This document shows, piece by piece, positions 1 to 5,067 of a DNA stretch of 5,067 nucleotides. The notes under the pieces were generated by a model. The model saw only the letters and a program-made list of their open reading frames with translations, was not told where the DNA came from and made no database searches. The DNA comes from Propionibacteriales bacterium. Its GTDB lineage: Bacteria; Actinomycetota; Actinomycetes; Propionibacteriales; Propionibacteriaceae. Location of the stretch: the NCBI GenBank assembly GCA_030453285.1, contig JAKDKP010000234.1, forward strand, positions 1 to 5,067, given 5' to 3'. The translations under genes and the position numbers were made by a program. The first letter of the stretch is position 1. Each line of letters opens with the position of its first letter.

Positions 1-792
1 GCCTGGCCGGTGTCCGACCAGGGGGTGGCCGAGGCGGGTGCGCTGGATGACCTGCTCGCGGTACCGACGGCCGGGGTGTCGCTGCTGTGGGTGAACAACG
101 AGACCGGTGTGATCCAACCGGTGGCCGCGATGGCCGAGCGGGCTCGTACCGCCGGCGCCTGGTCGCATGCCGACGGCGTCCAGGCGTTGGGGCACGTACC
201 GCTGGATTTCACCGATTCCGGACTCGACGCGCTCAGCCTTTCCGCGCACAAGGTGGGTGGTCCGATCGGGATCGGGGCGCTGCTGCTGCGACGCGGTGTC
301 GGGCTTTCGCCGATCGGACACGGTGGCGGGCAGGAGCGAGATCTCCGGTCCGGCACCCTGGCGCCGGCCCTGGCGGCCGGGTTTGCCGCCGCCGCACGCT
401 GGGCGGTCGATCACCGGGAAGCCGAAGCCGTACGACTGGGAGAGATGGCCGAGCGGATCGAAACCCTGGTCAGCGGGATCTCGGGCACGAGGGTCAACGG
501 GGCACAGGCCGAGCGGTCTCCGGCGATCGTCAACGTGACTTTCGCCGGTGTGCGCGCCGACGACCTGCTGATGTTGCTGGACACCGCCGGCATCGACGCC
601 TCCACCGGATCGGCCTGCACCGCCGGGGTGTCCCAACCCAGTGAGGTGCTGCTGGCGATGGGGCGGACCGAGGCCGAGGCATCGGGTTCTCTGCGGTTCT
701 CCCTGGGGCACACCACCACCGACGCCGACATCGACCGGTTGGCCGCGGTCCTGGCCGATGCCGTCGCCCGCGCCCGTACGGCCTTCGGCTGA
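1..792 (+). CDS. Cysteine desulfurase, IscS/NifS family (5' end missing)
   Basis: This is a PLP enzyme that removes sulfur from L-cysteine, giving alanine and an enzyme persulfide. The sulfur feeds Fe-S cluster assembly and tRNA thiolation. The frame is open from base 1 and gives 263 residues; family members have about 380-400, so roughly 125 N-terminal residues lie outside the window. Visible motifs, numbered from base 1, are VNNETG at 31-36, HADGVQ at 56-61 (Asp58 is the expected partner of the PLP ring nitrogen), SAHK at 81-84 (Lys84 is the Schiff-base lysine), GGGQERDLRSGT at 108-119, and GSACTAG at 203-209 (Cys206 is the persulfide cysteine). All catalytic residues of this part are present. 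The following gene, mnmA, uses this kind of sulfur, so the gene is probably the IscS-type donor for 2-thiouridine. SufS is less likely from motif style and context. The true start cannot be seen. Confidence 0.95.
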   Translation, partial: AWPVSDQGVAEAGALDDLLAVPTAGVSLLWVNNETGVIQPVAAMAERARTAGAWSHADGVQALGHVPLDFTDSGLDALSLSAHKVGGPIGIGALLLRRGVGLSPIGHGGGQERDLRSGTLAPALAAGFAAAARWAVDHREAEAVRLGEMAERIETLVSGISGTRVNGAQAERSPAIVNVTFAGVRADDLLMLLDTAGIDASTGSACTAGVSQPSEVLLAMGRTEAEASGSLRFSLGHTTTDADIDRLAAVLADAVARARTAFG

Positions 793-804
793 GGCTTCGG
801 TCGC

Positions 805-865
805 AGCGAGGTACGAGCGCGCTCCTGCTCGGTGGTTGAGCAAGCGAGGTACGAGTGCGTCGAAC
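805..865. repeat. REP-like palindromic intergenic repeat
   Basis: Just after the cysteine desulfurase stop there are two copies of AGCGAGGTACGAGYGCG, at 805-821 and 843-859, offset by 38 bases and differing at one position. The first copy ends in a perfect 10-base palindrome GAGCGCGCTC (815-824). A nested fold is possible: CGCGCTC (818-824) pairs with GAGTGCG (853-859, one G-U), and inside it TGCTC (826-830) pairs with GAGCA (838-842) around the loop GGTGGTT. The string from 'ggtggttgagc' to 'cgtcgaac' (831-865) resembles a dispersed intergenic repeat I recall from Propionibacteriales genomes. That resemblance is from memory, and copy number cannot be judged from one window. Confidence 0.55.
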
Positions 866-869
866 GGGG

Positions 870-908
870 GTGGCCGGCGTTGGCGGCGGTCTCCGTCGTC
901 CTGGCCAC
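870..908 (+). terminator. Strong hairpin, possible terminator of the cysteine desulfurase transcript
   Basis: An outer stem GTGGCC (870-875) pairs with GGCCAC (903-908). An inner stem GGCGGCGG (882-889) pairs with CCGTCGTC (893-900) with two G-U pairs and the loop TCT. An asymmetric internal loop separates the two stems. The hairpin begins 77 bases after the stop codon and ends before the proposed mnmA promoter, which is where a terminator would be useful. No T-run follows, so it is not a classical intrinsic terminator. It could be a T-less actinobacterial terminator or simply chance folding in GC-rich DNA. Confidence 0.35.
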
Positions 909-941
909 GACCAGCGGGGGAGCGGCAGGGCAACGAGCGAA

Positions 942-970
942 TCGGCACCACGGGCCGGCGGCGGTAGTCT
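942..970 (+). promoter_or_regulatory. Putative SigA-type promoter of mnmA
   Basis: The -35-like TCGGCA (942-947) matches four of six positions of TTGACA. After 17 bases comes TAGTCT (965-970), which fits the TAnnnT -10 form common in actinobacteria. A start near 976-978 would give a leader of about 50 bases before the mnmA ATG at 1028. This is a motif match only. A position within a 235-base spacer between two functionally linked genes supports separate transcription of mnmA. Confidence 0.45.
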
Positions 971-1014
971 GGGGCGCTGAGCCAGGCATGGCCGGGATGA
1001 GGCGAACGGCGCGC

Positions 1015-1021
1015 GAGGAGG
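1015..1021 (+). promoter_or_regulatory. Shine-Dalgarno sequence for mnmA
   Basis: GAGGAGG at 1015-1021 lies six bases before ATG 1028, good spacing. The in-frame GTG at 1022 directly abuts this site and could not be used efficiently with it, so this site decides the start at 1028. Confidence 0.8.
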
Positions 1022-1027
1022 GTGACG

Positions 1028-2134
1028 ATGAAGGTGCTGGCAGCAATGTCGGGGGGAGTGGACTCCGCCGTGGCCGCAGCGCGGATGGTGGATGCCGGAC
1101 ACGAGGTGACCGGCGTGCACTTGGCGCTGTCGAAGAACCCGCAGTCCTTCCGCTCCGGTGCCCGGGGCTGCTGCTCCAAGGAGGACTCCCACGATGCCCG
1201 TCGCGCGGCCGATCTGTTGGGCATCCCGTTCTACGTCTGGGACCTCAGCGATCGCTTCATCGACGACGTGATCGACGACTTCGTCAACGAGTACGCCGCC
1301 GGGCGGACACCCAACCCGTGCCTGCGCTGCAACGAGAAGATCAAGTTCGCCGCCGTCCTGGAGCGCGGCATGGCGCTGGGGTTCGATGCGGTCGCCACTG
1401 GGCACTACGCCCAGCTCACCGAGGCAGGCGGCAGAGTGGAGTTGCGGCGAGCCGTTGATCAGGACAAGGACCAGTCGTACGTGTTGGGCGTCCTTGATCA
1501 ACATCAACTCCGACACTCTCTCTTCCCGCTGGGGGACACCCGCAAGCCGGCCGTCCGCGATGAGGCCGACCGGCGTGGACTGATCGTGGCGCGCAAACCG
1601 GACAGTCACGACATCTGCTTCATCCCCGACGGCGACACCCAGGGCTTTCTCGATGCGCGCATCGGGCAGCGACCCGGCACGATCGTCGACGAATCGGGTG
1701 CTGAGCTGGGGGAGCACGCCGGCACCCACCAGTTCACCATCGGCCAGCGCAAGGGGCTCAACCTCGGGGCGCCGGCCTCCGACGGGCGTCCGCGCTACGT
1801 GCTCGACATCTCGCCGGTGGACAATCGGGTCACCGTCGGACCACAGGAATCCCTGCAGGTGAACCGGATCCGTGGCATCCGACCGACCTGGACCGGTCAG
1901 CCGATCGCCGCCGACTGGCGCGGTCGGGTCCAGGTGCGCGCCCATGGTGCTCCGGTCCCCGCGACCGCCGAGTTCGACGGCACCGAGGTGATGATCACCC
2001 TCGACGAGTCGGCCACCGGTATCGCCCCCGGGCAGGCGGCTGTGCTGTACGACGAGGATCAGGTGATCGGCAGCAGCACCATCTCGGCCACCGAGCGGGT
2101 GGGCGCCGCGGCTGCCGGCGCCCTGCAGGGGTGA
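1028..2134 (+). CDS. mnmA: tRNA-specific 2-thiouridylase MnmA
   Basis: This cytoplasmic enzyme uses ATP to activate C2 of wobble uridine 34 and inserts sulfur, making the s2U base of tRNA-Lys, tRNA-Glu and tRNA-Gln. The protein has 368 residues, normal for the family. The PP-loop SGGVDS at 8-13 binds ATP. GCCSKED (47-53) and [19 protein letters not shown] follow, as usual for the family. In NPCLRCN, Cys101 aligns with catalytic Cys102 of E. coli and Cys98 takes the place of Asp99. DICFIP supplies the second catalytic cysteine, Cys197. TIGQRKGLN lies near the central domain boundary, and the C-terminal part is the expected beta-barrel. ATG 1028 is preferred to GTG 1022 because of the Shine-Dalgarno, and the protein then begins [10 protein letters not shown], as homologues do. 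The upstream cysteine desulfurase is the likely sulfur source. The stop codon overlaps the next gene's start. Confidence 0.97.
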   Translation: MKVLAAMSGGVDSAVAAARMVDAGHEVTGVHLALSKNPQSFRSGARGCCSKEDSHDARRAADLLGIPFYVWDLSDRFIDDVIDDFVNEYAAGRTPNPCLRCNEKIKFAAVLERGMALGFDAVATGHYAQLTEAGGRVELRRAVDQDKDQSYVLGVLDQHQLRHSLFPLGDTRKPAVRDEADRRGLIVARKPDSHDICFIPDGDTQGFLDARIGQRPGTIVDESGAELGEHAGTHQFTIGQRKGLNLGAPASDGRPRYVLDISPVDNRVTVGPQESLQVNRIRGIRPTWTGQPIAADWRGRVQVRAHGAPVPATAEFDGTEVMITLDESATGIAPGQAAVLYDEDQVIGSSTISATERVGAAAAGALQG

Positions 2135-3126
2135 GACTGGGCATGGCTGAGGTCTGCGTCAGCCAGATCGGCTCCTGGCCCGGCACCGACCTGGACCTGG
2201 CGCTGCGGATCGCTCTGACCGATTCCCCGGACCTGCCCGTCCTGCCGGAGCTGCCGGCCCGTGGCGCGCAGGCCGGCATGATCGGCCGGGCGACCGCCCT
2301 GCTGCCCGGCCTGGACTTCGACCTGCAGCCGGCCGGCTGGCGATTGCACCACGGTTCTGGTCATGATCAACGCCGAGCCCACCAGCTGTTCCGGGATGAT
2401 CTCGACCGGCTGGAGGAGCAGGCCCAGGGGTACGTCGGTCCGCTCAAATTCAGCGTCACCGGGCCATGGACCTTGGCTGCGTCCCTGGAGCGGCCGATGG
2501 GGGACAAGGTCCTTGCCGACCACGGCGCCCGTCGCGAGGTGGCCGCCTCCCTGGCTGCGGGCATTTCCGAGCTGACCGATGAACTGCGGCGTCGGATGCC
2601 CGACGTCGCCCCGGTGTGGCAGCTCGATGAACCGTTGCTGCCGGCCGTACGAGCCGGTCGCGTGGCCACGGCCAGCGGCTTCTCGCGACACCGTACGGTC
2701 GACCTGCCGGAGATCGTCGGGGCGGTCGAATTGATCATGAAAGCGTCCGACGTCACGTGGTGGCTGCACAGTTGTGCGGCAGGCATGCCGTACGCCGAAC
2801 TCCAGCAGGCACCGGTCGATGTGTTCTCCTTCGACGAGTCGTTGATCACCGCCGCCGAGTGCGATGTCCTCGGCGCCGCCTGTGAGGGTGGCCGGGGGTT
2901 GGCACTCGGCGTGGCCGCCACCTCCGGGCCGGTGAGCGAGCCCGATCCGATGGCCCGCCGCGTGCTGCGACGTCTGGAGAGACTCGGCCTCGACCCGTCC
3001 GCGGCCGACCGGTGGTGGCTCACTCCCACCTGCGGTCTCGCCGGCCGGGCCGAGCCCGACGCCGTACGAACCCTGCGGGCCCTGCGATCTGCGGCCGCGA
3101 TCGTTACCGAAGAACTCGGCGGCTGA
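2131..3126 (+). CDS. MetE C-terminal-domain-like protein (cobalamin-independent methionine synthase family)
   Basis: The 331-residue protein resembles only the C-terminal, catalytic half of MetE; there is no N-terminal MetE barrel. Seen in order: IGSWPGTD (13-20, compare MetE IGSFPQT), [14 protein letters not shown] (110-115), WQLDEP (163-168, the methionine-site DEP of MetE), LHSC with His213 and Cys215 as zinc ligands, FSFDES (232-237) at the usual glutamate ligand, and TPTCGLAGR with Cys301 as the last zinc ligand. This resembles actinobacterial Rv3015c-type proteins annotated as methionine synthase. The methyl donor is unknown, and a plain housekeeping MetE role is doubtful without the N-terminal half. 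GTG 2131 overlaps the mnmA stop by four bases (GTGA), suggesting coupled translation. ATG 2143 is an equally possible start and would remove four residues. Function beyond the fold is inference. Confidence 0.85.
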   Translation: MRLGMAEVCVSQIGSWPGTDLDLALRIALTDSPDLPVLPELPARGAQAGMIGRATALLPGLDFDLQPAGWRLHHGSGHDQRRAHQLFRDDLDRLEEQAQGYVGPLKFSVTGPWTLAASLERPMGDKVLADHGARREVAASLAAGISELTDELRRRMPDVAPVWQLDEPLLPAVRAGRVATASGFSRHRTVDLPEIVGAVELIMKASDVTWWLHSCAAGMPYAELQQAPVDVFSFDESLITAAECDVLGAACEGGRGLALGVAATSGPVSEPDPMARRVLRRLERLGLDPSAADRWWLTPTCGLAGRAEPDAVRTLRALRSAAAIVTEELGG

Positions 3127-3171
3127 GCTCGTTGACGCCGAACGCCTTGCCGCCGACCCCGGAGCGTGAGA

Positions 3172-3182
3172 AGTTCAGAACT
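3172..3182. promoter_or_regulatory. Small palindrome AGTTCAGAACT in the spacer
   Basis: AGTTC and GAACT form a perfect dyad around one central A, in a locally A/T-richer patch 47 bases before the hydrolase start. It could be an operator half-site or chance. I found no convincing -35/-10 pair next to it. Confidence 0.2.
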
Positions 3183-3191
3183 ACGTCAGCA

Positions 3192-3212
3192 GCCGGTCGG
3201 CGTCGACCCGGC
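3192..3212 (+). other. Imperfect hairpin in the leader of the hydrolase gene
   Basis: GCCGGTC (3192-3198) can pair with GACCCGGC (3205-3212) with one bulged C and a six-base loop. It ends five bases before the Shine-Dalgarno, so it could influence initiation or mRNA stability. GC-rich spacers often contain such folds by chance. Confidence 0.25.
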
Positions 3213-3217
3213 CCCGC

Positions 3218-3224
3218 GAAGGAG
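3218..3224 (+). promoter_or_regulatory. Shine-Dalgarno deciding the hydrolase start
   Basis: GAAGGAG at 3218-3224 stands four bases before ATG 3229, a slightly short spacing. It supports this start over the in-frame GTG at 3166, which would add 21 residues with no signal-peptide character. Confidence 0.7.
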
Positions 3225-3228
3225 TCCC

Positions 3229-4797
3229 ATGGAACCGACCACCGGAGCATTTGACCGCCGTGCGCTGCTGCGTCTGGCCGGCGGAGCGACCGTCGTGGGT
3301 GGCGCGTTTGCCGCCGGGATCGGCGTCCTGCCCGGGCATGCCGTCGAAGCGCCGGCACCCAAGCGCCAGTTCCGGGCGATGTGGTTGTCCTCGGTGGTCA
3401 ACATCGACTGGCCGAGCAAGGTCGGGCTGACCGTCGAGCAGCAGCAGACGGAATTCATTGCCTGGCTCGACCTGGCGGTCAAGCTGAACCTCAACGCGGT
3501 GATCTGCCAGGTGCGGCCGACCGCCGACTCCTTCTGGCCCTCGCCGTACGAACCGTGGTCGCAGTATCTGACCGGCACCCAGGGCGGCGACCCGGGCTAC
3601 GATCCGCTGGCTTTTCAACTGGCCGAAGCGCGCAAGCGCAATCTCGAATACCACGCCTGGTTCAACCCGTACCGCGTGTCGATGCAGACCGACCCCGGCA
3701 AGCTGGTCCCCACACATCCGGCGCGGAAGAACCCCGACTGGGTGTTCCCATTCGGCGGCAAGCTGTACTACAACCCCGGCATCCCCGCGGTCCGTGCGTT
3801 CGTCCAGGACGCGATGCTGGATGCGGTCGAGACGTACGACATCGATGCGGTGCACTTCGACGACTACTTCTATCCCTACCCGGTGGCAGGGCAGGACTAC
3901 CCCGACGCCGCCACCTATGCCGAGCACGGACGCGGGATCGTCACCATCGAGGACTGGCGTCGCGACAACATCAACCTGCTGGTGCGCGAGATAGGTGAGC
4001 GGATCCATGCGCTCAAGCCGTGGGTGAAGTTCGGCATCAGTCCGTTCGGGATCTGGCGCAACAAGGCGACCGATCCCCTCGGATCGGAGACCAGCGGCAC
4101 CGAGTCGTACGCGGCGATATCGGCCGACACCCGACGGTGGGTGAAGGAGGGCTGGGTCGACTACATCAATCCGCAGATCTACTGGCAGATCGGGCTGGCC
4201 GTCGCCGACTACGCCAAGCTCGTGCCGTGGTGGGCCGACGTGGTTGCCGACACCGACGTGGCGCTCTACATCGGACAGGCCGTCTACAAGGTGACCTCCG
4301 GGGCCTTCACCGACCCCGAAGAACTCTCGAAGCACCTGACGTTCAACCGGGACCATCCCGAGGTGGACGGGGACGTGTGGTTCAGCGCCAAGGACGTGCG
4401 GACCGACGCCAAGGGCGCCATCTCTGCGATTGTTGCCGAACACTACAGCCGACCTGCGCTGGTGCCGGTGATCAATCATCTCGGTGGGGTCGCTCCGCCC
4501 GCGCCGCAGGCGGTCTCGGTCCGCCGAACCAGGGCCGGAGTCCAGGTGCGGTGGACCTCGCGCAGTCCTGTCCTGCCCACCTCGTATGCGATCTGGCGGT
4601 TCGGAGGTGATGCCGATCCTGTCGCCGCCGATCTTGACGATGCCACGAACCTGGTCGCCACCGTGCGAGCGGACCGGCGCGGTGCCCATCTGTGGGTCGA
4701 CACCGAGGCGGTTGCGGGCGAGCAGCACAGCTACGTGATCACCGCGTACGACCGACTCTGGAACGAGAGCGAGCCGAGCCGTGCCGTCCGCAGTTGA
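3229..4797 (+). CDS. Secreted GHL10 (DUF187) family glycoside hydrolase-like protein
   Basis: The 522-residue protein belongs to the glycosyl hydrolase-like 10 family; relatives include B. subtilis YngK and E. coli DigH (YddW), which cuts peptide-free peptidoglycan glycans. The N-terminus has DRRALLR (9-15), a twin-arginine-type motif, then a hydrophobic Ala/Gly/Val stretch and a possible cleavage site after VEA (39-41), so export by Tat is likely. No lipobox is seen. The TIM-barrel domain covers about 46-370: FRAMWLSSV (48-56), VICQVRPTADSFWP from 91, HAWFNPYRV (142-150), VHFDDYFYPY (208-217, the conserved acidic pair Asp211/Asp212), KFGISPFGIW (267-276), YINPQIYWQ (312-320) and LYIGQAVYKV (346-355). 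Residues 420-515 look like a fibronectin type III domain, probably for substrate or wall binding. Its stop overlaps the next start. The natural substrate is inferred only from relatives. Confidence 0.92.
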   Translation: MEPTTGAFDRRALLRLAGGATVVGGAFAAGIGVLPGHAVEAPAPKRQFRAMWLSSVVNIDWPSKVGLTVEQQQTEFIAWLDLAVKLNLNAVICQVRPTADSFWPSPYEPWSQYLTGTQGGDPGYDPLAFQLAEARKRNLEYHAWFNPYRVSMQTDPGKLVPTHPARKNPDWVFPFGGKLYYNPGIPAVRAFVQDAMLDAVETYDIDAVHFDDYFYPYPVAGQDYPDAATYAEHGRGIVTIEDWRRDNINLLVREIGERIHALKPWVKFGISPFGIWRNKATDPLGSETSGTESYAAISADTRRWVKEGWVDYINPQIYWQIGLAVADYAKLVPWWADVVADTDVALYIGQAVYKVTSGAFTDPEELSKHLTFNRDHPEVDGDVWFSAKDVRTDAKGAISAIVAEHYSRPALVPVINHLGGVAPPAPQAVSVRRTRAGVQVRWTSRSPVLPTSYAIWRFGGDADPVAADLDDATNLVATVRADRRGAHLWVDTEAVAGEQHSYVITAYDRLWNESEPSRAVRS

Positions 4798-5067
4798 TGA
4801 CAGTTCTGGTCGATCATGATCCTGGATGGTCCGACGCGTTCGCCCGGGCCGCCCAGCACCTGTTGACCGCGGCCGATCGGACATGGACGGTGGAGCACAT
4901 CGGTTCCACCAGCGTCCCCGGGTTGATGGCCAAGCCGATCATTGATCTGGCCGTCAGGGTTGGGTCCGTGGCGGAGGTGGACGACTTGCGCGGCCAACTG
5001 GCCCGAGCAGGCTGGCTCGCGGTCCGGCGGCAACCCGTTGATCATCGGGTCCTGGTACGGGAGGCCA
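4797..5067 (+). CDS. GrpB / UPF0157 family protein (3' end missing)
   Basis: The frame starts at ATG 4797 and stays open to the window edge, giving 90 residues; GrpB-family proteins have about 170-200, so roughly half is present. The family signature is clear: VDHDPGWSDAF at 5-15, then HIGSTSVPGLMAKPIIDL at 34-51. The GST segment (36-38) and Asp50 match the nucleotidyltransferase-like active-site region of the family. The biochemical role is not established to my knowledge; GrpB-like domains are sometimes fused to dephospho-CoA kinase (CoaE) in actinobacteria, but there is no such fusion on the visible side. The ATG shares one base with the preceding stop (TGATG), and no good Shine-Dalgarno is seen, so translation probably depends on ribosomes finishing the hydrolase gene. 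Confidence 0.88.
   Translation, partial: MTVLVDHDPGWSDAFARAAQHLLTAADRTWTVEHIGSTSVPGLMAKPIIDLAVRVGSVAEVDDLRGQLARAGWLAVRRQPVDHRVLVREA

Noticed and set aside
832..1458. Plus-strand frame starting in the spacer and running into mnmA
   Set aside because: It is out of frame with mnmA, has Arg/Gly-rich sequence, lacks a Shine-Dalgarno and starts inside the repeat.
530..1945. Long minus-strand open frame of 471 residues
   Set aside because: It is antisense to mnmA and the cysteine desulfurase, crosses their spacer, and has a low-complexity Arg/Pro/Gly composition typical of the shadow frame of GC-rich genes. No family motif is visible.
3132..3165. TTGACG (3132-3137) as a -35 box for the hydrolase gene
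   Set aside because: No -10-like sequence is found 16-19 bases downstream; the region there is C-rich.
3166..3228. GTG 3166 as the hydrolase start
   Set aside because: The extra 21 residues are polar and not signal-like, there is no Shine-Dalgarno before 3166, and ATG 3229 has both a ribosome site and a normal Tat-type N-terminus.
3181..4884. Long minus-strand open frame of 567 residues
   Set aside because: It is fully antisense to the clear GHL10 gene; its Gly/Val/Asp/Arg-rich sequence is what the complementary strand of a high-GC gene gives. No recognisable domain.
1..5067. CRISPR array, phage, insertion sequence, tRNA or defence system
   Set aside because: No regularly spaced repeats, transposase or integrase motifs, terminal inverted repeats or cloverleaf-like segments were seen; every long frame belongs to a housekeeping or envelope family.

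Overview
The window is high-GC (roughly two thirds G+C by eye) and densely packed with plus-strand housekeeping genes. It looks like the chromosome of an actinomycete. The order cysteine desulfurase, mnmA, stand-alone MetE-C-like gene is the order I know from Actinomycetota (the M. tuberculosis iscS/trmU/Rv3015c region). An intergenic repeat containing 'ggtggttgagc...cgtcgaac' resembles, from memory, repeats of Propionibacteriales such as Nocardioides and Propionibacteriaceae. I infer that order; nothing here proves it.

Layout. 1-792: 3' two thirds of an IscS/NifS-like cysteine desulfurase. 793-1027: a non-coding spacer holding a REP-like palindromic repeat, a strong hairpin that may end the upstream transcript, a plausible SigA-type promoter (-35 at 942-947, -10 at 965-970) and a good Shine-Dalgarno. 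1028-2134: mnmA. 2131-3126: a MetE C-terminal-domain-like protein whose GTG start overlaps the mnmA stop by 4 bases. 3127-3228: a short spacer with a small palindrome, an imperfect hairpin and a Shine-Dalgarno. 3229-4797: an exported GHL10-family glycoside hydrolase-like protein with a Tat-type signal and a C-terminal FnIII-like domain. 4797-5067: the 5' half of a GrpB/UPF0157-family protein, whose start overlaps the hydrolase stop by one base; the window's end cuts it.

Function. The first two genes form the tRNA 2-thiouridine route: cysteine desulfurase mobilises sulfur from cysteine and MnmA places it on wobble U34 of tRNA-Lys, tRNA-Glu and tRNA-Gln. The MetE-like protein is translationally linked to MnmA and keeps most of the expected zinc-site residues, but its substrate is not known to me. 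The hydrolase probably acts on the cell envelope (its E. coli relative DigH cuts denuded peptidoglycan glycans) and is tightly coupled to the GrpB-like gene.

I found no CRISPR array, phage gene, insertion sequence, tRNA or rRNA, and no convincing new multi-gene system. The points most worth a second look are the coupled mnmA/MetE-C-like pair, the coupled hydrolase/GrpB pair, the intergenic repeat, and an excess of the palindrome CGTACG used in all codon phases.
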